Below, in pieces: positions 48,894 through 57,348 of a DNA stretch of 64,000 nt (the stretch's first letter is position 1; the number at the start of each line of letters is the position of its first letter). The position numbers were made by a program, and so were the translations under genes. The DNA is from Actinomadura sp. WMMA1423. GTDB taxonomy: Bacteria > Actinomycetota > Actinomycetes > Streptosporangiales > Streptosporangiaceae. Below the pieces are notes generated by a model. The model had not been told where the DNA came from and made no database searches. It worked only from the letters and a program-made list of their open reading frames with translations. Location of the stretch: NCBI RefSeq assembly GCF_006547145.1, contig NZ_CP041244.1, positions 4,774,001 through 4,838,000 on the forward strand, given 5' to 3'.

Positions 48894-49697
48894 TTAGTCG
48901 AGTGCCAGGGCGAGTGCGAGGGTGAGGAGGAGGGAGTCGAGTCTGTCGAGCAGGCCCCCGGCGCCCGCCAGCCATGAGGCGGAGTCCTTGGCCTCGACCC
49001 CTCGCTTGACCATCGACTCCAGCAGGTCTCCCAGCGGGGCACCGACCGCGACCGCGACGGCCCAGGCGGGCGTGAACGCACCGAACACGGCCAGTGCGCC
49101 GAGGCCTGTGACGGTCCCGGCCACCAGGCCGCTCCAGTGCTTGGACGGCGACAGCCGGGAAAGGGGCGGCCCGCCGAGCGACCGTCCGGCGAAGGAGGCG
49201 GTGATGTCCGCGATCGACACCGCGGCGAACAACGCCAAAACCCCCTGGCCGAGCAGGACAGCCCCAGCCAGTGGCGCGAACCAGATCACTCCCAGCACAC
49301 CGGAACACAGCCGGGAGAGTCCCCCGGCCGCGTCACCGGCCAATACCGGCACCATGGCGACGGCCGCGAGTGTGAGGGTGAGGACCTGGGGCAGATGGGC
49401 GGGCGCGACCCAGGCCGTCACAGGCGCCACTGCCACGGCGACGGCGAGCACCGTGCGGTCGAGCCGGGGGAGGCCGGTCAAGCCGGCGTACTCAAGTGCG
49501 CATGCCACTCCCGCCAAGGCGGCGAGGACGGCCGCCCCGCCGGGGCCCATGTACAGGGCGACGACCACGACGGGCACGCCCACCGCCCAGGCGCACCACC
49601 GGAGCACGTACTCCCGCCGCCTGGACAACCCGACCGCGATGCCGCCGACGAGCAGGGCACCGGCAAGATAGGGGACCGGACCCGCGAACCCGGTCAC
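48894..49697 (-). CDS. CDP-diglyceride synthase (CdsA)-like membrane protein
   Basis: This 267-residue protein has about eight hydrophobic segments and the C-terminal CdsA signature region in altered form: RLSPSKHWSGLVAGTVTG, then GAPLGDLLESMVKRGVEAKDSASWLAGAGGLLDRLDSLL. The SPxKxxxG...GDLxxSxxKRxxxxKDxxxxxPGHGGxLDRxDS pattern is kept, with LAGAGG replacing PGHGG. CdsA activates phosphatidic acid with CTP. The GTG start overlaps the aminotransferase stop by 4 nt, so the two are one operon. It is likely a specialised paralogue rather than the housekeeping enzyme. Confidence 0.88.
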   Translation of the reverse strand: MTGFAGPVPYLAGALLVGGIAVGLSRRREYVLRWCAWAVGVPVVVVALYMGPGGAAVLAALAGVACALEYAGLTGLPRLDRTVLAVAVAVAPVTAWVAPAHLPQVLTLTLAAVAMVPVLAGDAAGGLSRLCSGVLGVIWFAPLAGAVLLGQGVLALFAAVSIADITASFAGRSLGGPPLSRLSPSKHWSGLVAGTVTGLGALAVFGAFTPAWAVAVAVGAPLGDLLESMVKRGVEAKDSASWLAGAGGLLDRLDSLLLTLALALALD

Positions 49698-51475
49698 GCC
49701 ATACCGTGCGGGCCGCGCAAGGCCTCGGCGACGGCCGCCGCCACGCGGGCGTTCGCCGCGGCGTCACGTACCGCGATTCGCACCGTCCTGCCCTCGAACG
49801 CGGGGGACATCGGCGACAGGTCCCTCAGGAACACGCCGCGCCGCCGGCACCGCTCGACGAGCCGGGGCGCCGTGAGCCCGCCCCTGGGCAGCGTGAGCAG
49901 GACGAAGTTCGCCACCGACTCGCTGACGCGCACGTTCTCATCGGCCTCGGCGAGCGCGGCTGCCAGCTCGGCACGCAGCGCCGCCGTCTGCGCCCACCGG
50001 GAGGCGTAGTACTCCGGATCGCGCAGCGCGCTCACGGCGGCGATCTGGGCGGGCAGGCTCACCGACCACGGCGGGGTCCATCGGCGCAGCTCCGCCACGA
50101 TCGACGGAGACGCGGTGAGGTAGGCCGCCCGCAGGCCCGACAGCGCGTACATCTTCGACAGCGAGGTACAGACGACGATATTGCCGGCCTCCGCCGCATG
50201 GCGTTCGAGCGTCTGCCCCGCACCGACGTAACCGGCGTACGTCTCATCAATCCAGAACCGGGTCCCGCCGGGCGCGCTCTCCAGCACCTTCCGCAGCCGG
50301 GACGTGTCGAGATGGACCCCTGTCGGGTTGTTGGGGTTGACGATGACCACAAGGTCATAGCGTTTCCGCAGGACGCGGGCGAGACGTTCCGGGTCTATCC
50401 GCCAGCCCTCCGCGCGGCGCAGCGGGAACCGGTCGGCACGGCAGCCGATCACCCGCTCGACGACATGGGCGTACTCCCCGTAAGTCGGATCGATCAGGAG
50501 CACCCGGCTGGAGGCGTCCAGCCAGCCGCGGAACGCGCGGAAGATCAGGTCGGAGGATCCCGCGCCGACGGCGACGGCGTTCTCGGGCAGGCCGCGGCGG
50601 CGCGCGATCTCCTCGACGAGGCCGTCCGCCCGCGCCGGCGGAGATGTGCGCGCGATCCAGTCCTGCCCGCGGGCCAGGGCGGCGACCGCGGCGGGAGCCG
50701 GCGGAAACCAGGCGTCGAGAACGTCGGCGGGGACCACGTCGCCGTTCGCGTCCAGGTTCTCGAAGCCCCGTCCCAGGGCCTCGACGGATGCGCCGCCGTG
50801 CGCGCAGGACTCGTCCTCGGGCAGGAAGGGAACCTCCAGCCTCCACCGCACCGTCCGTGCCAGATCGCGCAGCAGCGGCCCGTATCGTCGCAGCGTCCGG
50901 CCGGTGAGCTCGGCGACGTCGCCGGTGAGGAGCTGGAAATCGACGGCTCCCGAGCGCACCGCCGTGCCGGTGGACGCGAGCCCCAGCGCCAGGTACATCG
51001 GCAGCAGCTCGACCCGGCCCAGTGCCACGATGCTCCGGCCCCCGTGCGCCGCCACCCAGCGAAGCGTCGCGTACATCAGCAACTTGCCGATCATCTCGCC
51101 GCGCAGACTCGGATCGACGGTCAGGATCCGGATCTCGAACAGGCCGTCCTCACCCAGCACCGGGTGCTCGTCCCTCCGCAGGTGCCGGTCGATCGAGTAG
51201 CGGCCTGCCCATGGGGGCGTCACACTGATGAACCCGGCCGGTTCGCCTCGGCGGACCGCCACGATGTAGACGTTGCTCCCGTCGAGGTCATCGGTGAGCA
51301 GACCGGCGGCATTGGGGACGTGCTGGCCGAGTTCCCGCGCGTAGACCTCGTGCCGGAGACGGCGGATCCACTCGTGGTCCGCCTCGGACGACATGCGAAG
51401 TTCCAGCTCGTCGACGACCGGCGCGATGGGCGAACCGGCGGCGCCCGGTCCCGGGGATTGCTGATCTGTTCTCAT
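49694..51475 (-). CDS. GNAT-like domain fused to class I/II aminotransferase
   Basis: This 593-residue protein has an N-terminal acyltransferase-like domain (about 20-175: LRMSSEADHEWIRRLRHEVYARELGQH, DLDGSNVYIVAVRRGEPAGFISVTPP, ILTVDPSLRGEMIGKLLMYATLRWV). The C-terminal PLP enzyme (about 225-590) has histidinol-phosphate-aminotransferase features: AVGAGSSDLIFRAF, VVIVNPNNPTGVHLD, WIDETYAGY and the PLP-binding Lys in CTSLSKMYALSGLRAAY. ATG at 51475 has GAGG eight bases upstream. Coupling to a CdsA-like gene suggests production of an amino-containing lipid head group or similar amphiphile; that is inference. Confidence 0.9.
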   Translation of the reverse strand: MRTDQQSPGPGAAGSPIAPVVDELELRMSSEADHEWIRRLRHEVYARELGQHVPNAAGLLTDDLDGSNVYIVAVRRGEPAGFISVTPPWAGRYSIDRHLRRDEHPVLGEDGLFEIRILTVDPSLRGEMIGKLLMYATLRWVAAHGGRSIVALGRVELLPMYLALGLASTGTAVRSGAVDFQLLTGDVAELTGRTLRRYGPLLRDLARTVRWRLEVPFLPEDESCAHGGASVEALGRGFENLDANGDVVPADVLDAWFPPAPAAVAALARGQDWIARTSPPARADGLVEEIARRRGLPENAVAVGAGSSDLIFRAFRGWLDASSRVLLIDPTYGEYAHVVERVIGCRADRFPLRRAEGWRIDPERLARVLRKRYDLVVIVNPNNPTGVHLDTSRLRKVLESAPGGTRFWIDETYAGYVGAGQTLERHAAEAGNIVVCTSLSKMYALSGLRAAYLTASPSIVAELRRWTPPWSVSLPAQIAAVSALRDPEYYASRWAQTAALRAELAAALAEADENVRVSESVANFVLLTLPRGGLTAPRLVERCRRRGVFLRDLSPMSPAFEGRTVRIAVRDAAANARVAAAVAEALRGPHGMA

Positions 51476-51729
51476 GGGGATCACCTCGGCCGCCACTCTG
51501 CCGAGGCCCTCATCCCACCGCCTGAGTGCCGGTACTCAGCCGTCCCCGAGCCCCGTACTCAACTCCTCCGCCACTCCAGGCCTGCCCCCTGCCGCTGGAG
51601 CAGAGCCTGCCGCCTGCGCGGCGGCGGTCATGGAGCGGATCGGGCGTCTGGCGTCACCCCGTGCCGCATCGCCCTGGGCGACCCCCGATTACCCCTGAGG
51701 GCCCGCCGTCGCTATCTGGGAGGCCGGGC

Positions 51730-52314
51730 CTAGGGGAGCGGTGGCAGCGGTAGGGGCAGCCCTGGGAGGCCGTCGATGCTGGTCGCGACGTGCTCCTTCT
51801 TCTGGAAGTAAGCGTCGAGCGACTCGTCGGTCTCGCGCGCGAAGCGCGAGGCGTGCAGCGGGCGGTCCTGTTCGTAGGTCATGAACGGGACGGCGTACCC
51901 GCAGGTGTCGCGGATCTTCTCGGCGGTCACGACGATGATCGCCCGCAGTCCGTGCAGGGTCGGGTCGATGTCCGGGAAGTGGCCCATCAGCTCCGCCCAA
52001 CGCGCGTCGTCGCGGAACACCGGTTCTCCGCGGCCGTGCACGCGCACGATGTTGGGCGGACCGTCGAACGCGCACCACATCAGGGTGATGCGACCGTTCT
52101 CCCGAAGATGGGCAATGGTTTCGGCATTGCTGCCGGCGAAATCGAGGTAGGCCACCGTGAGTTCGTCGAGCACGGCGAACGAGCCGTCAAGCCCCTTGGG
52201 CGAGAGATTGACGGTGCCGTCGCCGTCCAGCGGCGCCGTGGCGGTGAAAAAGATGTGCTGCGCCTCGATGAACTTACGCAGCCTGCCGTCTATCCGCTCG
52301 TAGCTCTTTCCCAT
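51730..52314 (-). CDS. Pyridoxamine 5'-phosphate oxidase-fold flavoprotein
   Basis: This 194-residue split-barrel protein reads FIEAQHIFFTATAPLDGDGTVNLSPKGLDGSFAVLDELTVAYLDFAGSNAETIAHLRENGRITLMWCAFDGPPNIVRVHGRGEPVF. The pattern is that of the PNPOx-like FMN or F420-binding family annotated as MSMEG-type general stress proteins. The C-terminal proline-rich tail (LPLPLPPLP) is unusual but not diagnostic. ATG follows AAAGGAG. Substrate is unknown. Confidence 0.92.
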   Translation of the reverse strand: MGKSYERIDGRLRKFIEAQHIFFTATAPLDGDGTVNLSPKGLDGSFAVLDELTVAYLDFAGSNAETIAHLRENGRITLMWCAFDGPPNIVRVHGRGEPVFRDDARWAELMGHFPDIDPTLHGLRAIIVVTAEKIRDTCGYAVPFMTYEQDRPLHASRFARETDESLDAYFQKKEHVATSIDGLPGLPLPLPPLP

Positions 52315-52604
52315 GGATCTCGCACTCCTTTCCTATAAGGTCGAGTATGGCGGCAAGGTCATCGCTCCTGCCCAGAGGCCCGATCGCCTCACCCCGCCTT
52401 CGACGCGCCGCCACAGGCGGATCGCGACTCCACGGCCAGAGCGCGGGACCTCCGGGAGTGGATCGGGCAGCGTTCGGTAAGGCGGATGGCCCCAGAGCGG
52501 TCGGCCTCGGCTGCGGTCACCAGCCCTGGCCCCCGATTGCTTTCGCGTCTTCCAGCGGATTAATCAGTTGGTCGCGGCAGCTCGGCGCCGCGTATCCTTC
52601 GCGC

Positions 52605-53315
52605 GTGGAACTGCGCTTCGAGACGCGCCGGTCCGACTCGCCATGGGTCGACACCGTATGGACCTGCGCAAGCGAGCAGGTCACGGCGATGACGTCCGTC
52701 GCGGGGGTCCGCTGGGGCCTGGTGTTCTGGGAGCAGGACGGCCGGGCGTACACGACGGTCACCGGTCCCGAGACTCGGACGGGCACGGCGCCTGTGCCGG
52801 AAGGCGCGACCTTCACGGGCATCGATTTCGCCGTGGGCACCTCGTTGCGGGCCATGCCCGCGCCGACGCTGGTCGACAGCGGCATCGTGCTCCCCGACAC
52901 CACGCGCCGGACGTTCCGGCTCGACGGCCGGCGCTGGGAGACGCCCGGCCCCGACGACGCCGAGGCCCTCGTCGAGCATCTCGTCCGCACCGGGACCGTG
53001 GTCCGTGACCCGCTCGTCGCCGACGTGCTGCGGGGACACCGCCCCGCCGTCTCGGGGCGCACGGTCGAACGCCGGTTCCGCGCGGTGACCGGGCTGACGC
53101 GGGGCGGCGTCCGGCAGATCGAGCGGGCCCGCCGGGCGGCGGAGCTGCTGGCGGCCGGCGGACCGGCCGCCGACGTCGCCACCAAGCTCGACTACTTCGA
53201 CGAGTCGCACCTGGCCCGGGCGCTGCGCTCCTACATCGGACGCACCGCCGGGCAGTTGCGCGAGGGGGCCGTCGGCACGATCGGCCTCGCCCTGGATCAG
53301 CGCCTGACGTCGTAG
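52605..53315 (+). CDS. AraC family transcriptional regulator
   Basis: This 236-residue protein has an N-terminal sensor (WVDTVWTCASEQVTAMTSVAGVRWGLVFWEQDG... GIDFAVGTSLRAMPAP) and a C-terminal AraC-type HTH pair (SGRTVERRFRAVTGLTRGGVRQIERARRAAELLAAGG, ATKLDYFDESHLARALRSYIGRTAGQLR). GTG at 52605 has no ribosome site; TATCCT lies nine bases before it, suggesting a leaderless transcript. It is convergent with, and overlaps by 19 bp, a dihydrofolate-reductase-family gene that such regulators often accompany. Confidence 0.88.
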   Translation: MELRFETRRSDSPWVDTVWTCASEQVTAMTSVAGVRWGLVFWEQDGRAYTTVTGPETRTGTAPVPEGATFTGIDFAVGTSLRAMPAPTLVDSGIVLPDTTRRTFRLDGRRWETPGPDDAEALVEHLVRTGTVVRDPLVADVLRGHRPAVSGRTVERRFRAVTGLTRGGVRQIERARRAAELLAAGGPAADVATKLDYFDESHLARALRSYIGRTAGQLREGAVGTIGLALDQRLTS

Positions 53316-53875
53316 ACGAGCTTCAGGATCCCGTTCGAGTAGGTCTCCGACTCCCGCAGCACCAGCATCTGCTTGTCGCGGTCGGCCCGGCCGAACACGC
53401 TCTTCCCGGCCCCGAGCAGTACGGGGAAGACGAGCAGGTTGTACTGGTCGACCAGGCCCTCGTCCGACAGCCGCCGGGCGAGCTCCGCGCTCCCGTGGAT
53501 GAAGATCGCGCCGCCCTCGCCCTCCTTGAGCGCGGCGACGTCCTCGGTCGAGCGCAGGATCGTCTGCGGCCCCCACCCGTCCACGAGGGCGTCATCGGAC
53601 AGCGTGCTCGACACCACGTACTTGGGCAGCTCCTTGTAGTCGGCGTGGTCCTCGGAGCTGGGCCAGAGCGGCGCGAACGCCTCGTAGCTCCGGCGACCGA
53701 ACATCAGCGCCGTAGTCTCGGCGAGCTCCTCGCCCTTCAGCGACCAGGCTTCCGGGACGAACTCGAGGTCCTTGACCACCCAGCCGCCGCTGCGGTGCTC
53801 CTCCCCCGGCCCGCCGCCGGGCGAATCCACGACGCCGTCGAGCGACATGAAACCGGTGTAGACGAGCTTGCGCAT
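53297..53875 (-). CDS. Dihydrofolate reductase family protein (RibD C-domain-like)
   Basis: The 192-residue protein reads KLVYTGFMSLDGVVDSPGGGPGEE, GRRSYEAFAPLWPSSEDHAD, KYVVSST, GAIFIHGSAELARRLSDEGLVDQYNLLVFPVLLGAGKSVFG. This is the YwjB/YyaP-like group of the DHFR superfamily, which is usually not the essential folate enzyme; function is generally unknown. ATG follows GAGGAG. Confidence 0.92.
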   Translation of the reverse strand: MRKLVYTGFMSLDGVVDSPGGGPGEEHRSGGWVVKDLEFVPEAWSLKGEELAETTALMFGRRSYEAFAPLWPSSEDHADYKELPKYVVSSTLSDDALVDGWGPQTILRSTEDVAALKEGEGGAIFIHGSAELARRLSDEGLVDQYNLLVFPVLLGAGKSVFGRADRDKQMLVLRESETYSNGILKLVYDVRR

Positions 53876-54113
53876 AGTGCTATCTCCTCATAATCGGGCG
53901 AAACGCGGGGGTCCACACTAGATCGCGACCACCCCGTCCGTCTTGGACGGAAACGACACCGGCTCCAGAACGCGCGCGCAACACCGCTACCACCGGCTCC
54001 ACCCTCCACACCGCGGTCACTCCGCGCCGAGCCGGTGGAGACGATGGGCGGCCGGGCACCTTCGCCTGCGCCCCGCCGCCTTCCTCCGGTGCGCCGAGCG
54101 CGCACCTGGAATC

Positions 54114-54401
54114 TCATCCACCGGACCCGACCGCCTCCTGGTCGGGATCGACAGGTCCGCCGTACAGCGCCTCGACTTCGGCCACGGGCACGCGAGCCAC
54201 CACTATGAGCACATTCTCCGCGCTTCCAGGGCTGCGGCTCGTGACCTCGACCTGGCGCTGTTCGTCAGGTGAGGCGCGGACGTAGGCGTCGAACAGATAG
54301 TGATCACCCTCGCGGCTGTAACCGTCCGCCCAGATCTCGATCTCCGAGCCGCTCCTGAGAGTGAGGATCCACCGGCTGGGCGGTCCCGAGGCGAACTCCA
54401 T
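54114..54401 (-). CDS. Small hypothetical protein
   Basis: This 95-residue acidic protein reads EFASGPPSRWILTLRSGSEIEIWADGYSREGDHYLFDAYVRASPDEQRQVEVTSRSPGSAENVLIVVARVPVAEVEALYGG. It is probably a beta-rich fold similar to small actinomycete proteins encoded in accessory regions. ATG at 54401 is chosen from the onset of coding character. No recognised family; the preceding 238 bp (53876-54113) holds nothing I can identify. Confidence 0.65.
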   Translation of the reverse strand: MEFASGPPSRWILTLRSGSEIEIWADGYSREGDHYLFDAYVRASPDEQRQVEVTSRSPGSAENVLIVVARVPVAEVEALYGGPVDPDQEAVGSGG

Positions 54402-54597
54402 GATCACATCCCGACGTGCGGCGATCAGCGACCCTGATCGAGGGAGACGAGAGTATCCCCGACCCGCACGCATGCCCGTGCCCGATCCCCGCCCGGCCTG
54501 GACGCACCCGGCGATATTTAGCTGTCACCCGCGATGACCAGGACGACGGCATGCTCGCAGGTCACCGCCGACCTCTGCTCATCGGGCTTATGGCTCA

Positions 54598-55167
54598 TCA
54601 ACAGCCTGGGGGCTGGGCGTCCGGGGCGCACGTCGTCGGCACCCAGTATCGGAGCTTGCCCTTTCGGGCATCCTCCAGCACACCGCCGTTGTTCTCGATC
54701 ACCTTTCGCGACCCGACGTTGTCCTCGTCGCAGGTCACCAGTACCTGGTCGAGTCCGAGTCGCCGGGCATGGGGCAGGATCTCGCGCAGCATCCGGGTGG
54801 CATGCCCACGCCTTCGCGCGGACCTGCGGACGTCATAACCGATGTGGCCGCCGACATCGCGGAGCCATTCGGTCAGATCGTGCCGGAGTTGGATCCGCCC
54901 GAGATACTCCGTTCCCTCCGTCCACCAGAAGGTGGTCGCCGGGACCATCCCCTCCGGACGCGGTGACTCCCGCAGCGACTCGGCGTTCAGCCGGTCCACG
55001 TAAGCCGCGAAGACCTCCGGAACGGCCCATCGCGCGCCGTACTCCCGAAGCTCACGATCGATCCTGCTCACCCCGTCCGGCGTCCCGCGGCCTTCGGCCT
55101 GGAACTCCGCCATCGCCGCGAGGAACGAAGCGTGGAAATCGACTGCGGGGCGGACGAGCACAGGCAT
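54598..55167 (-). CDS. GNAT family N-acetyltransferase
   Basis: This 189-residue GNAT protein has GRIQLRHDLTEWLRDVGGHIGYDVRRSARRRGHATRMLREILPHARRLGLDQVLVTCDEDNVGSRKVIENNGGVLED. It has the RxxGxA acetyl-CoA loop (RRRGHA) and the NxxSxxxIxxxGG pattern of the family related to predicted acetyltransferase YjcK/RimJ-like proteins. Substrate is unknown. Monocistronic. Confidence 0.92.
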   Translation of the reverse strand: MPVLVRPAVDFHASFLAAMAEFQAEGRGTPDGVSRIDRELREYGARWAVPEVFAAYVDRLNAESLRESPRPEGMVPATTFWWTEGTEYLGRIQLRHDLTEWLRDVGGHIGYDVRRSARRRGHATRMLREILPHARRLGLDQVLVTCDEDNVGSRKVIENNGGVLEDARKGKLRYWVPTTCAPDAQPPGC

Positions 55168-55445
55168 GCGCCCCGTTCTACCCGCCCCGTCCGCACAGCC
55201 GCACCTTCATTTCCGCCTACCCGGAAACGGCCAAAGAACAATGGCAGCCACTTGGCGGCGGACGCGAGTATCTCCGCGACCTGATAGCGGACATGGGTCA
55301 CGACAACAAGCGCGCGGCGGGATCCCCAGTGCCGGTGGCTTCGCCCGCACAGGACCTGCCGACTTGCCGGTGCGGTGGCGTTCCGTACGGTCCCCCCTGA
55401 GCCCGTGCAAGTAAGCGGGGGAAAAATCAGAGCAGGGAGAGAACC

Positions 55446-55883
55446 ATGCAGGCTCTCAAGCAGCTTCTCGCCATCATCACCGCCGCGCTCATCGGCGGTG
55501 TCTTCGGCAGTGTGATCATCGTGGGCGCCCAGGACGGCGTCATCAGCACGAACGATGTCGTGGGGTTCGCTGTGCGGGGCGGTAGCCTCGGCGCGCTGGT
55601 GGCCATCATCTCCAGCACGGCCCTCGTCCTCTTCGGCATGTACGCTCGGCCCGCCTGCGTGGGCTTGGGCATCGCGCAGCTCGGTGTGAGCGTCTGGATG
55701 ACCACCTCCGACGACAGCGGGGCTCCCTTCGCCCTCATCGGCGTGGCCGTCCTCGCCGGCGTCCTCGCCGACTTCATCGCCCGCCGCGCCGACGACACCG
55801 TCAGCGCGGCTGCGGCAGCGGCCCCGCAGGGCCCCGACTCCGAGTCCTCCGACGCCTCGGAAGAAGTGAGGTCGGAGAACTGA
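55446..55883 (+). CDS. Four-helix membrane protein, unknown
   Basis: This 145-residue protein has four hydrophobic segments (LLAIITAALIGGVFGSVIIVGA, GGSLGALVAIISSTALVLFGMY, PACVGLGIAQLGVSVWM and FALIGVAVLAGVLADFIA) and an acidic Ser-rich C-terminal tail (SESSDASEEVRSEN). No family is recognised. GGGAGAG precedes the ATG. A perfect 34-bp palindromic terminator follows immediately. Confidence 0.75.
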   Translation: MQALKQLLAIITAALIGGVFGSVIIVGAQDGVISTNDVVGFAVRGGSLGALVAIISSTALVLFGMYARPACVGLGIAQLGVSVWMTTSDDSGAPFALIGVAVLAGVLADFIARRADDTVSAAAAAAPQGPDSESSDASEEVRSEN

Positions 55884-55890
55884 CACCCGC

Positions 55891-55924
55891 AGGCGGCTGG
55901 GAACCATGGTTCCCAGCCGCCTGA
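55891..55924. terminator. Perfect 34-bp palindromic terminator
   Basis: 55891-55907 is the exact complement of 55908-55924 (core ACCATGGT), giving a long stem that begins eight bases after the membrane-protein stop and is followed by ATCTGTTTG. The rest of 55925-56244 (about 320 bp) shows no gene that I can support. Confidence 0.92.
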
Positions 55925-56244
55925 TCTGTTTGACGGCGCCGGCACCACCCCGAGGTCGTCGGACAGGCGCGTACCGGCCTGGCCGAGGCCGGCGCAAACG
56001 GCCCGGCAACGGCGCCCCTCGGATCTGGCTTTTGCACGTTGACGCCCTGAGCCGGCGAACTCAGCCGTCGCCCACTCTGAAATTCGCCAGTGACCAGGTT
56101 TCGGTCCCGGAGCGCAAGCCCGAATAACCGACCGTCAGACGCCTCTTGACCGCGCTTCATGCCGCCAGAGGACTCTTCTGCGGGTTCTGCGAGGGGACCG
56201 GGAGGGTAGCCGTTCGACAGACCCGGCCGACCGGGACGGGTGGC

Positions 56245-56763
56245 ATGATCGGTGTCGTGTTGGTCATCCAGCGGATCCGGATCGTCTGGACCGGACGTGG
56301 CAGAGGTGCGGCTGAGGCGACCGTGCGCGGCCGGCTCCCCAAGGCGTTCCCGCTCCCGGACGGCGACAGCGACGCGGAAGTACTCGTGCACGAGGTCTGG
56401 ATGCGGGAGGCCGACGGGTATGTCCCGTCCGAAGAGCTCCGCACCTATGGCCGCCTGTCTGAGGTGGACTGGCTGGGCCTGAAACACGAACCGGGCGGCG
56501 CGATCCGAATCGAGCGCTATCCGGTCCGGGCCGCCTATCCCGTGAACAGACGGCGGGTCCCGCTGGGAACCCTGACGCCGGGCCAAAGCGCGCTGTACCG
56601 GGCCAATTTCCGGTTCTCCGGCTATTCAATAACGTGGACGTACCACGACTGGGCAGTCAGCATCGCCCACGAAGCGCCCCGGCGCACGATGTTCCTCGGA
56701 CGCCGACACGACTTTGAGCGCGACGACAGGGTCTCGCTTTACGGCAAGCCCGCCCACCGATGA
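56245..56763 (+). CDS. Hypothetical protein
   Basis: This 172-residue protein has a beta-rich N-terminus (GVVLVIQRIRIVWTGRGRGAAEATVRG), an acidic middle (DGDSDAEVLVHEVWMREADG) and a C-terminus rich in aromatic residues (YRANFRFSGYSITWTYHDWAVSIAHEAPRRTMFLG... DRVSLYG). No family is recognised. ATG at 56245 is chosen from context; GTG codons nearby are alternatives. It may belong to the large class of actinomycete accessory proteins of unknown role. Confidence 0.6.
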   Translation: MIGVVLVIQRIRIVWTGRGRGAAEATVRGRLPKAFPLPDGDSDAEVLVHEVWMREADGYVPSEELRTYGRLSEVDWLGLKHEPGGAIRIERYPVRAAYPVNRRRVPLGTLTPGQSALYRANFRFSGYSITWTYHDWAVSIAHEAPRRTMFLGRRHDFERDDRVSLYGKPAHR

Positions 56764-56938
56764 CGTCCTGATCCGCAGCGAGATCAGCGTCGTCCAGGGA
56801 TGCCCCCAGGTCCCCTGACGTCGCCCAGTTCGCGATTCCAACAGCGACCCGCCCGTACGGGCGGTGGGGCGCGTCGGGTGTCACAGATGGTGCAGTCGTT
56901 CTGTCCTTCCTGCAGAGAGTCTCTGTTCGGAGGAGTAC

Positions 56939-57348
56939 ATGAGCGCTCAGAACGCACACCTTCCACCCGGCGTCGAGGTGATCACGACCCTGCCCGAGGC
57001 GGCGGCCCGGATCCCGGACGGCGCCGAGGCGAGGACCATCCGGGTCACCCTGCCGCCCGGCGACCCCGGCGCGCCGCCGCACCGGCACCGGGGCCGCTCT
57101 TCGGCTACGTGACCCAAGGCGAGATCCTCTTCGAACTGGAGGGGGAGCCGCCCCGGGTGATCAAGGCCGGTGAAGCCCTGTTCGAGCCGGGCGGCGACGT
57201 GATCCACATTCAGGGGGCCAACAACCTCGCGGACGCGCAGTCGCAGCTGGTGGTGACCATGTTCGCCCCTCCGGGCACTCCCGTCCTGACCCTGGTCAGC
57301 GAGGAGGAGTTGGCCGAGCGGCGCCACCTCCGGGTTCCCCCGCCATGA
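56939..57348 (+). pseudogene. Frameshifted cupin-domain gene
   Basis: An ATG with GGAGGAG upstream opens a cupin: SAQNAHLPPGVEVITTLPEAAARIPDGAEARTIRVTLPPGDPGAPPHRHRG. The frame then runs into a stop at 57110-57112. The expected continuation (GPLFGYVTQGEILFELEGEPPRVIKAGEALFEPGGDVIHIQGANN... TLVSEEELAERR) is present in the next frame up to 57348. One missing base near 57088-57094 (where a cupin needs HRHPGP) explains the break. Either the gene is recently inactivated or a base is miscalled. The intact protein would be a small RmlC-type cupin of about 136 residues. Confidence 0.85.
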
